From the NCBI GenBank assembly GCA_030248135.1, contig JASANC010003607.1:1-16694 (forward strand): 16,694 nt of DNA. Reading direction: 5' to 3'. The translations under genes were made by a program, and so were the position numbers. The notes under the pieces are model-generated. The model saw only the letters and a program-made list of their open reading frames with translations, was not told the origin of the DNA and searched no databases. This document shows positions 1 through 9,111 of the stretch, in pieces. Source of the stretch: Theristus sp. LFF4_11 (Eukaryota; Nematoda; Chromadorea; Monhysterida; Xyalidae). The stretch's first letter is position 1. Every line of letters starts with the position of its first letter.

Positions 1-56
1 TTAAAAACCTTCACAAAAATCTGCAAAAAAAAACAAACGACCTTGCAGACCTCTAG

Positions 57-3000
57 TCAAAGTGGTGCCGGAGTCGAAGTGTCCGGAGCTGCTTGCGAAC
101 TACTGTGATCTGTTGCTGCGTAAGACGCCCGTCTCAAAGAAACTCACTTCCGAAGAAATCGATGCGAAACTAGCCGATGTTGTACGTGGTGTGCTTTCTT
201 GTTGTTGAGATTGATTGATTGATTGATTGATCTGCTGATTGAACTGGAAACTCACGTCACTTTGTCTTTTGTTGTCATTCTGCGACTCAAACCGTTTCAG
301 TCAGTCAGTTCAGTTCAGTTTTATTCTGCAGTGCACCGCATATTACCATGAGTAGACAAGCCAACGTACGCAATTGCTTCGACACTGCTGCAAATTGAAC
401 GTGCATTGAATTCTTTCATCATGTGCTTGTGCTTCATTCGATGAATGTTGTATGGATCAACTCAGAACTAAACATTCCGCTCAGCTACTGGTGCTCAAAT
501 ACGTACAAAACAAGGACGTCTTCATGCGCTTCCACAAGACGCATCTTGCTCGTCGACTCATTTTAGACATGTCTGCCGACCAGGAGAAGGAGGAGTTCAT
601 GGTGAATCGACTCAGGGTGTGTTGTTTTGAGTGTTTTTTGTTTTTTCTTCACGTTGTTCGTGAGTTATCCTCTTCTATTCGTTTTTGTTCACGTTTTTTT
701 TGTAAATTACCCTACATTATTTGGTTTTTGTTCACGTTTTCAGTGAATTTTTCTCCTCTATTCGTTTTTTGCTCACGTTTTTCGTGAATTACCCTCCTCT
801 ATTCTATCTTTGTTCACGTTTTTCGTGAATTACGCTCTTCAGGAATCGGGTATGCCGGCTGACTACGTGAACAAGCTGTATCGAATGTTGCAAGACATCG
901 AAGTGAACAAGGACCTCAATAAAACGTTCAAATCGGCGCTATACGGCAGCAATAACAATCGCACGACAATTGCTGGTTGGTTTTTTTTGAATCTTTGCTG
1001 GGCATGATTTTGGAGGATATTCGAACTTTTGAACGAAGTCACGGAAAACTAAATGTTGAAAACAATGTCTAAATTGATTTTTGACGATTAATGCTTGTGC
1101 GGGCAATTGAACTTGTCGCGCTCAAATTTTGCATTCTACGGTGATATGATAGTGTGCTACAACCCGAGACCTGACGTGTCGGTCGAATGTTCATTCATTA
1201 TGAACGAGCCGTAATAAAAAAATTTGCTCGTGTTTTTTTCGAGAAAAATTCGTTCCACTCGTTTCATAGAATATTCGAGTTCAAGTAAAATAGATAGAAT
1301 TTTTACTAAATAGTTAAATAGTAGTAAATTAATAAAGTAGTAAAATAGCGAAATAATAGCAGTAAATTACTAAAGTAACCAAAATGTGCAGACACGGTGA
1401 ACGTGAAGATTCTGAACGCCGGCGCGTGGGCGCGTGGCTCCGAGCGCATTCCGGTCAGTCTGCCCCGTGAGCTCGAGGACTACATTCCGGAGATTGAGGA
1501 GATCTACAAGACGCAGCACAGCGGGCGCAAGTTGCAGTGGCTGCATCAGTGGTCGAATGGAACGGTAGGAACGAACTGTGATGTAGGCGATGTTTTCAGC
1601 CAGGGCTAACCCAGAAAAGCGCACAGAGAACGCCGTCAAGTGGTGTGCGAGTCATAAATTTTTCTTTCGCTTTAAGTGTCCTTTACACGCCCCTCGACGG
1701 GGCTCGATCCCTCGAACCGAACGCTCAGACACAAGAGTCTAATGCGCTACCAGCCAGGCCACGAGCGTTTAACCTGACGTATGCAGACGTACGTCAGGTA
1801 TCAAGGGTAGTATGCAATTATCTAAAAATGCGGAAGACGCACATAAAAGGAGGAATATGGCTTTGCCTAAGCAGTGAGAAACTTGGCTTGACAACTATTT
1901 TCAAATCTGTGATGTGGCACACGGATACAAGTACATAAGAGTTATATTTTTGCGCCGCGTTTGTTTTGCTGAAAAACGTACAAAATCTTGAAAACCGTTT
2001 TTCGATTGTCCTCTTCAGTTTAGTTGGAAATCACAGCATGTACAAAATTCTGCAAACTCTGTGCAGAAACAAAAAAATTTAAGACTGCAAAGCTTAATTG
2101 TTGACGTACGGAATGGCCGAGTAAACATGGCAGCTTTTGAATTTGAATAAAGAAAAAAGACGTTCAGAAACCCAATTGTGTACCAAATTTGACGTGTTTT
2201 TTTAACTAATGGATTCTTCGTGCTATCATGTTCATTCTTTCTCCTTTGCACATATAATTGGGAATTCTGTTGGCATTTTCTGAAAAAGACAACTCCTAGT
2301 CTGTGACTGATCCCACCTTGATGGACTGCCTTATTAGTTCGGCCATACTGTACGTACGCACACACCAGTGACAAAATGTGTTGTCTTCCGTTGATTTTCA
2401 TCCTCCTCCCCCAGTTCCAAAAACCCGAAGGTACTAAAATCCTGTGGATTGTTGTAGGAAGAGTGTGGATGTTGGCTCAACCGTCCGTCCCGTGAACAAT
2501 TGCCTTCACCATTACCTCTGCGCAACGCTTTGTCGTGGGCAAAGCAGTGTCAGTGATCCAAGATCTAATCTCTATTTTAGTGGTTTTAGGTAGGGTTAGG
2601 GGCTTTGAAAAAAAAAATTTTTTTTTATTTTTTTCCGTTTTTTTTTTTTAAATTTGGATTTTTTTTTCAAACTTAAAAAAAAATTTGAAAAATTTTTCTT
2701 CTACTTTGCTCTGAAAATTCGATTTATGGCATAATTTTTTGAAAGTTCAAACCAAATTTTCTTCCCAACTTCTTTGTGTGCTTAGGTACATGTCATTATT
2801 TGGTCATTTTGACCGACGTACTCCATGTTTTTCGATTTGGATGACTTCTAGAGTCAATTTTTAGCGTTGAAATGACTTAACTGAATTGAAATATCGTTTC
2901 AGAAATCGTTTTCTTGCAACTTAGAACATGTTTTTTCAGTCGGTGGTAGGCCATGAGATGAACATGATATTTTGTTGATTGGCGTATGTTATAGGTCTAC

Positions 3001-6000
3001 AATGGAGTTGTGCGATATATTGTTAAACAATTGGAGCGGAGATGTTGGTTAATACCACATCACACGACCGTTTTTCAGATACCCGATAACATGGCCACAT
3101 GTTAAAACTTGCGTGCTGAGCTAAACTAACGTGTTAAACTTGCGTCTGTCAGTTGCCCGCAACGTGATCGCGAAATCATGGTACGTGTTTTCGATACGAT
3201 GATTTGAAGAGTGGGCTCTCGCCATGTGGCAGATAGCATAGCTGGTTGAACCTGAAAGTAAGTGTCTTGGGGGGGGGGCGACCGGGTCGACAGGGGTTGC
3301 CGACTTAGCTACAGCAAACAGGAATTTTTGAACACAGTCAAATTTTGGTAATTTTCTAAAGAGGAACAACTAAGAACGGTTCAATATTCAAGTACACGTC
3401 GAAAATTGTCCTGTTTTACTGTTGAAAATGCAACTTTCCCTCTATGAAATGGACATAATTTCAATAAAACACGATTTTCGCTCTTATAGTTTTCCGGATC
3501 GTTCTGAAAATAGTCTAGATGAACTCAGCTCGACGAGACGCTTCGAACAAACCTAACTTGTAAAAAAAATTTTTAAAAAAAAAAAATTTTTTTTTAATTT
3601 AAAAAAAAAATCCGGATTTTTTTTTCCCTAACCCTAGTTTTAGGTCACCATGCATCGAATGTGAACGCTTCGTTTGTCGGAAAAGTAAGAGGGTTACCAT
3701 GTGCAACCGAAATAATGAATAAACGGCGCAAAAATATGGCTCTTATGTACTTGTATCCGTGTGCCACATCAGAGATTTGAAAATAGTTGTCAAGCCAAGT
3801 TTCTCACTGCTTAGGCAAAGCCATATTCCTCCTTTTATGTGCGTCTTCCGCATTTTTAGATAATATTCTGACTTTTACATAAGCCCCAAAAATTGAACAA
3901 TATTCAGAATTAGTTGATTCTTCCGTACGTACTTCCCATTGGGCATCAGCGCACAGAATTTTTCCATTTTTCGTTTTGGAGAGATGTCGTCAGCTTCCAT
4001 AGCCGATTTACCCGAAATCGTCACGATTCGGTATCAAAAATTGCTCACATTAGAAATTCAACCCAAAATCCGGGATTAGCGCATTGAATTACTCTGGACT
4101 ACATGGGTTTCCAGTTTTTTTTGTTTTTAAACCGGTTTCGCCAATTTCCGCGGCCAATTCGCTCGAAATCGTCACAGTCAGCATACGCCAATTTCCACGG
4201 CCGATTCGCCCGAAATCGTCGAGATTCAGTATGTAGAGTGCTCACATAAGAAAACTAATCCAAAATACGTGATCTGCGCATTGAATTACCCTGGAAAACA
4301 CCAATTTCTTGTTTTTCGTTTCTAAACCGATTTCGCCAATTTCCACGGCCGATTCGCCCTAAATCGTCACGATTCGGTAACTAGAGTTGCTCACATAAGA
4401 AAACTAACCCAAAATCCGTGATCAGCGCATTGAATTACCGCGGACTACACCAGTTTCTCATTTTTTTGTTTTTGGACCGATTTCACCAATTTCCACCACC
4501 GATTCGGCCGAAATCGTCACGATTCAGTATCTAGAGTTGCTCACATAAGAAAACGAACCCAAAATTTGTGATCAGCGCATTGAATTACCCCCAACTACAC
4601 CATTTTCCCATCTTTTGTTTTTGGACCGATTTCGCCAATTTCCACGGCCGATTCGCCCGAAATCGTCACGATTCAGTATTTAGAGTTGCTCACATAAGAA
4701 AACTAACCCAAAATCCGTGATCAGCGCATTGAATTACCCCGGACTACACCAGTTTCTCATTTTTTGTTTTTGGGACCGATTTCGCCAATTTCCACGGCCG
4801 ATTCGCCCGAAATGGTCACGATTCAGTATCTAGAGTTGCTCACATAAGAAAACTAATCCAAAATTCGTGATCAGCGCATTATATTACCCCCAACTACACC
4901 AGTTTTTCATTTTTTGTTTTTGGAACGATTTCGCCAATTTTCACGGCCGATTCGTCCGAAATCGTCACGATTTTAGTTATTTAACTGCTATTCCTTTATA
5001 TTTAAAAAAAAATAAAGGTCAAATTCAAACTCTCCGCTGTTGGTTACCCCAGAAACTTTGTGATTTGTCAAATAACGGTTTGTTTCATTCGCAGAAGTCG
5101 CAAATACACGTCAAAATACGCGTTTTTCGTTATTTTGTGCAAAAAGGCTAAATTTTAAACCTTTTGGAGCATCATAGAAAAAAATGAATTCGAAATTTGA
5201 AAAATTTGGCATCTTTTACCCTAGGAAATGTTTTTATCATAACAGTCAGATTTTTCTTTGTATCACTGAAACTGCGTACACATTTTATGACATGACCAAA
5301 AAAAGGGGTATAGAAGAATAAGAAACAGCGAATTCAGAATCGATGTTTTGCGCACACAGCGTGTATAGAGGATCACCACGAAAAAATTTCTAGTGTACAC
5401 AGCATACCTATGGATTACCTACCTGTGTGCAGGAGAAAAATTTCTCAGCTCCTTTTTTGCTCACAATGCGAGGCACAGAAAGTTAGGAATTTACGCGCGA
5501 GCGACAGACGGGCCATATTATGTCTCATCCGCTGTCCGCTGCGCTGCGCTTCGCTCGCGAATGGACATGATAACACAAGACCTAACGTGACGTGCAGTGC
5601 CGTACATGCATACGTCTGTATGAACGGCAGTATGCAATAACACGCGACATAAAGTGACGTGCCGTGCCATATGCGCATACGTCAGGTATAAACGGGCCTT
5701 AACGGTCGTTGCGATGACGGCTTCTTGTTTTTTAGTGAAGTCCAAATGTGAGGACCGTGCATCCTGCATGACTGGTGTGTTCCACTTGCACATGTGCGAA
5801 CAGCTGTCCGATTAGCCGAAAACAGCAAAAGCCCACAAGCATTGTGAAATGTTGTGCAGATTCAAATGGTCTCGCAAGTGGGTCGCTTCGAACTGGACGT
5901 GACGACGTTCCAAATGGCGGTGCTCTTCTGCTGGAACGATCGACCGATCGAGAAACTCTCGTACGAGGCGCTGCGCCTGGCGACCGAACTGCCCGATCTC

Positions 6001-7598
6001 GAACTCCGACGAACGCTATTCGTTGGTTTCGGCCTTTTTGATTGATTCTTTTGTATACGTTTTTTTTCATTTATTCATTCATTCATTTTTTTCGCAAAAG
6101 GCAGGAAACTCCGCTAAAACTGTATGAACACCATGTAATACGGAGAGTGGAGATTCAAAAAGAGTTTTGAAAAACGAATTTTTGAAAATAAAGATTTTTT
6201 TGTCGATAAATTTGTAGCCTTGCTAGAATCAAATGTGCAAGTGTTCCCTTCCGGAAAGGAACCCGTTTTTTTCGCAAAAATTTTTATGGTTTTTTTCATT
6301 TCTGTAATAAAACTCACATTAACTAACATACAATGTGCCACTTTATTTTGTTCATTCACTGTTGTCAGTCACTGTGCGCCTTCCCTAAACTCCGCCACCA
6401 AGTGCTGCTGACTGACTGCGACACGTTGAATCCGCGTGACTTCACCGACTGCACGTGTTTCTGGGCGAATCAGCATTTCGCCATTGTCAAGGTGACCGGA
6501 ACGTGCTGTTTTTTTATTTAGTTTTTGGACCGAAATTTGCAACTGCGGCAATGTTCGCAAAAATGTAACACGCTGATTGAATGAAAGAATCTGATTGTAG
6601 GTTTTCTTGTGATAACATGCTGGTTTCACAGTTTTTATCGGTGTATTCAGCGTTCTATTGTTTTATTTTGGGTGTACTTCGAATGAATTCATGAATCTGT
6701 CTTGACCGAAACCGTCGTGTTTCTATGTCATCCTGAGCAATGACAGTTGAAGTCAATAGTGAACTTCAGTAGGCAGTTAAGAGTTGCAAATGCAAAGTGA
6801 ATGCAGAACTCCGACAGACCAAAACGAACGCATGGTACATTATTGCTGAAATGAACGCAGTCAACTCAAAATCCGCGATAGCCAATTCGCTATTGAAATT
6901 ATTTACGAAAAAGCTTTCACGTTTTCTCATCAGAGCGGCAAAACTCAGCAACGTGGTCGCGTGAATCTGATTGGTCGATTACAATTGGCCACTGAACAGC
7001 ATCGTGAGCAGGAACATGATGACATCATCCAGTTGAGGATACTCCGTGTGCAGGTCGGGCGATTGCGCTTTGTGGTTTTTGGTAATGGTGGTTGTTTCTG
7101 CTGTCTTCTGATTGGGTTGTTCTTGTTCTGGGCTCGTGCGACCAATCAGCGCACGCGCTCGTTGGGACTGCTGTACTTCGCCGTACCTAGTTCGAGAGGT
7201 GGTCGTAAAAATACCATTCACGTGTCAGTGAAAATGTAGGTTTCAACAAAAATGCGAACAAATTCATATTAGTTTGGTAGACATCAGATTTTATAGAGCG
7301 TCCTTAATGGGCGAGATGAAACAACCAGCGCCCTAAAACGATTTTGTGGTGGACAAGCTCCTCCTCCTCCTCCTCGAAAATCACATTTTCCTTGTTTTTT
7401 CAGGAAGCGATCGTGAAAATCATGAAAATGCGCAAACGGGTGCACTCGGCACAGCTGCAGACAGAGCTGGTCGAGATCCTAAAGCACATGTTCCTGCCGA
7501 GTCGGAAACTGATCAAGGAGCAGATCGAATGGCTTATTGACAACCGCTACATGAAGCGAGACGACGCCGACATGAACTGCTTCATCTATCTGGCGTAG
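57..7598 (+). CDS. CUL5: Cullin-5, C-terminal half (8 exons, 5' end outside window)
   Basis: Scaffold of Cullin-RING ligase 5: its C-terminal region binds the RING protein RBX2 and is activated by NEDD8. Exons: 57-181, 485-616, 843-975, 1392-1564, 5860-6021, 6369-6491, 6934-7053 and 7404-7598 (stop TAG 7596-7598). All junctions are GT/AG with matching phase, giving about 386 residues of the roughly 780 usual. Diagnostic stretches against human CUL5: SKCPELLANYCDLLLRKT, LLVLKYVQNKDVFMR, GMPADYVNKL, NVKILNAGAW, HSGRKL, LATELPDLELRRTL, GRVNLIGRLQL, IMKMRK and the end CFIYLA. The NEDD8-acceptor lysine (the K of IMK) is at 7425-7427. The winged-helix B domain is in the last exon. The first acceptor could instead be at 48 (exon from 49), with the same frame. 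Introns are 226-442 nt apart from the fourth (1565-5859), which is full of repeats. It is CUL5 and not CUL1-4 because the match to CUL5 runs through every exon. Confidence 0.96.
211..231. repeat. GATT microsatellite in the first visible CUL5 intron
   Basis: About five TGAT/GATT units in tandem, within the intron 182-484. An (A/G)TCAGTCAG-like stretch follows near 298-320. No function is apparent. Confidence 0.8.
648..841 (+). repeat. 41-bp minisatellite, about five copies, filling the second CUL5 intron
   Basis: The motif TTCACGTTTTTCGTGAATTA recurs with starts at about 648, 688, 731, 772 and 813 (periods 40-43). Each unit continues into a pyrimidine-rich CCTCCTCTATTC segment. The last unit ends in GCTCTTCAG, which is the 3' splice site of the exon starting at 843. 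The array covers about 85% of the 226-nt intron. Confidence 0.85.
1688..1767 (-). repeat. tRNA-like sequence, probable SINE or tRNA pseudogene fragment
   Basis: On the minus strand an A-box-like TGGCCTGGCTGG (1761-1750) and a B-box-like GGTTCGAG (1718-1711) are spaced as in tRNA genes, with a TTAGACTCTTGTGTCTGA stem-loop between them. The anticodon loop is not a clean 7-nt loop and the T arm does not pair canonically, so a functional tRNA is unlikely. It fits a tRNA-derived SINE head or a decayed tRNA. Confidence 0.45.
1768..1816. repeat. MITE fragment, ACGTCAGGTAT family
   Basis: It reads TTTAACCTGACGTATGCAGA and then an inverted version, and ends GTAGTATGCAA. It closely resembles the repeats at 5580-5697, which contain CATACGTCAGGTATAAAC and GGCAGTATGCAA. 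It abuts the left end of the 2-kb element at 1817. Confidence 0.5.
1817..3864. mobile_element. 2,048-bp non-autonomous DNA element with 141-bp terminal inverted repeats
   Basis: Left terminal repeat 1817-1957 and right 3724-3864 are reverse complements with three mismatches (about 98%). Outer ends are ATTATCTAAAAATGCGGAAG and its complement. The interior has no long open frame or transposase motif, so it would depend on proteins made elsewhere. It contains A/T homopolymer blocks near 2608-2700 and 3560-3630 and a G10 run near 3271. I could not identify a target-site duplication: left flank is TATGCA, right flank ATTCTG. The superfamily is undetermined. Confidence 0.85.
2585..3645. repeat. Inner inverted repeat: TAGGGTTAGGG next to A/T tracts
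   Basis: Inside the 2-kb element, GTAGGGTTAGGGG plus A/T runs near 2591-2700 is mirrored near 3560-3645 by T/A runs plus CCCTAACCCTAG. The ends resemble two units of the metazoan telomere repeat. This may be a separate element nested in the larger one, or its subterminal structure. Confidence 0.5.
3944..4976. repeat. Satellite-like tandem array, seven units of about 149 bp
   Basis: The landmark GATTCRGTAT occurs at 4025, 4223, 4371, 4521, 4670, 4820 and 4969 (as GATTTTAG), giving periods of 148-150 except a first spacing of 198. The extra 49 bp repeats the local phrase CGCCAATTTCC. Units share GCTCACATAAGAAAACTAA, GTGATCAGCGCATTGAATTA and CACGGCCGATTCGCCCGAAA. The central units are most alike, and both edges are degenerate. 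Confidence 0.92.
4977..5559. other. Intron stretch without a recognised gene
   Basis: It is AT-rich up to about 5400 and holds a weak palindromic GC-rich patch, GCGCGAGCGA near 5495 facing TTCGCTCGCG near 5551. No exon of CUL5 is missing here: the exons ending at 1564 and starting at 5860 join directly in the protein. Confidence 0.6.
5580..5697. repeat. Two direct copies of a 65-bp MITE-like unit
   Basis: GTGACGTGCAGTGCCGTACA and then GTGACGTGCCGTGCCATATG begin about 65 bp apart, each followed by GCATACGTCwGGTAT-like sequence. This family also appears at 1768-1816, 7608-7766 and 9470-9590. Confidence 0.6.
7107..7150. repeat. Weak CCAAT-bearing inverted repeat in the last CUL5 intron
   Basis: CTGATTGGG near 7108 faces ACCAATCAG near 7141. 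It resembles the CCAAT hairpin MITE family further right but is too short for firm assignment. Confidence 0.3.
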
Positions 7599-7607
7599 GG
7601 CGCCCGC

Positions 7608-7766
7608 GTTCATACTGACGTGTGTCCGTTAGGTCGGGTGTTGTTGTGTATGCTGCTGTCCGTACAGAGGTATGGCACGTCATGTCAGGTTCTGTGTTGC
7701 TGCATGTGCTGTCGTCCATGGAGTTGGGATAGCCTTTGGCGCACGTCGACGTACGTCAGTATGAAC
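7608..7766. mobile_element. 159-bp MITE in the CUL5 3' UTR
   Basis: Perfect 14-bp terminal inverted repeats GTTCATACTGACGT at 7608-7621 and 7753-7766 enclose GC-richer DNA with internal CACGTCATGTCAGG. It begins 10 nt after the CUL5 stop codon. It is related to the repeats at 5580-5697. Confidence 0.75.
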
Positions 7767-8883
7767 TGACTATTTTGGCGCTGGTGTTTGCTGTGGACTC
7801 AAGCTGTGCACATTGTTTGCGATTCATGAACACACGCAGCAATGTGTTTGTGTGTGTTTGCGTGAATCAACGTCAGCCATTTCAATCTCTCAAGCCGACT
7901 GTGTAATTCTGTTCAATTTTTTTTTATCAAAACTGGTCTGATTAAAGCGCAGTTATGCTTATATGATCTGTTGAAGTTTGTTTCAAAGTTTCAGACAAAA
8001 AAATCGGAAAGTGGTTCCATTTGAGACTCACTTTTTTGCGCCGCAGTCTCTCTCGTTTGACATGTTTTCGGCATTTATTTGTAGTTTTTGTGTGGTTTTA
8101 AGTTGCCATATGATGGTTACACCCGTGCTTACCTGAGTGGGTCATCATTTCATTGTACCCTTTTTGTCAGGTTACAGGTGTGAGAAAATGTCTGTTAGCC
8201 TGTGCGTGTGTTTTTTTGTGCGCTCAAATTCACTTAAAGCAGCGGCTTTTTTCCATTTTCTTTCTTGGCTCGACATTGTATATTTCTCTTGACAGACATA
8301 ATCTGTGACATGATGTTGTTTTTTGTTGTCCTTTCAACATTTTTCAATACTTTTTTGTGAATATCTCCGCGCACTATAAGGATGCTCATAACATGATTTA
8401 TGTTTCAATTTGCGTGTTGCTTTCAAATGTTTTGATTGTCGATTGAAATTACCTTTTTTTGTGAGAGCCCGCTTGTGATCTTGCAATACTTTGGGGAAGA
8501 TTTTGAGAGAAAAAGAAATTGTCTAATATAAAGTATTTTAGTTGACTTTTATGTGCTTTTGTTTGGAGTGCTGTGTTATTCGCTTTTTGCCTACAATTGT
8601 GAATATTATTACTCTTTTTCACCCAATGTGTGTTTTTTCTGTGCATTTTTGTTCATTTTTTCTTTAAAAACTTTTCATTAACCAAAGCCGTTCTCAGTTT
8701 TGTTCACTGGTTTTTTTAGTTTCGTTTCCGCTGTACAGCAAAAGAACAGTAAATTTGTTTGAACAACAAAAACTGACTGGAATATTTGCGGTCGTCTGTT
8801 TTTCGTTGGTTCTTCGACCAATTCGAGTGACGAATGGTGTTTTGTGTTATGAATGCATTGAACTCTTGTCGCTCTGGCTAATT
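7767..8883. other. CUL5 3' UTR and intergenic DNA, no gene seen
   Basis: T-rich on the plus strand, with stop codons in all frames and no RNA gene recognised. The only candidate signal is the ATTAAA at 7941. Confidence 0.6.
7941..7946 (+). promoter_or_regulatory. Possible CUL5 polyadenylation signal (ATTAAA)
   Basis: This is the ATTAAA variant 343 nt after the CUL5 stop codon, followed by T/GT-rich sequence. I saw no canonical AATAAA between 7599 and this site. Transcript ends would be needed to confirm use. Confidence 0.35.
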
Positions 8884-9026
8884 AGTAGTGTTAGCTGATC
8901 AGATGGTGTCTGGTGATCACGTGATGCAGCATGCATTCTGTGCATCATTGCTGAGGAGGCGGAGTCCATGCCAACACCAGAATGCATGCATCACGTGTAC
9001 ACCAGCCAATCAGCTAATACTACCAA
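8884..9026. mobile_element. CCAAT hairpin MITE, copy 1, just upstream of the small gene
   Basis: Arms GTAGTGTTAGCTGATCAGAT and the complement of GCCAATCAGCTAATACTACC pair imperfectly over about 60 bp. It carries GATCACGTGATG, TGCATTCTGTGCAT, the core GAGGAGGCGGAGT, then CATCACGTG and CCAATCAG. It ends 85 bp before the ATG at 9112. Confidence 0.8.
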
Positions 9027-9111
9027 ACTGGTCAGTAGGGTGACTACACTTTACACAAAAATTTTCCTTTCCAACAGTGTCAAGTTGCAGAATTCGATAG
9101 TTGACGAGAAA

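Noticed and set aside
1688..1767. Functional tRNA gene
   Set aside because: The anticodon loop and T arm do not form canonical 7-nt loops with 5-bp stems, so I list it only as tRNA-like.
1645..1938. 97-codon plus-strand frame across the left arm of the 2-kb element
   Set aside because: It spans the tRNA-like segment, a MITE fragment and the arm, and has no similarity to a transposase.
3944..4976. Possible CRISPR array
   Set aside because: Units are about 149 bp and continuous, with no short repeat/spacer alternation, and the genome is eukaryotic.
5732..6070. 112-codon minus-strand frame over a CUL5 exon
   Set aside because: It is antisense to the exon 5860-6021, whose plus-strand translation clearly matches CUL5.
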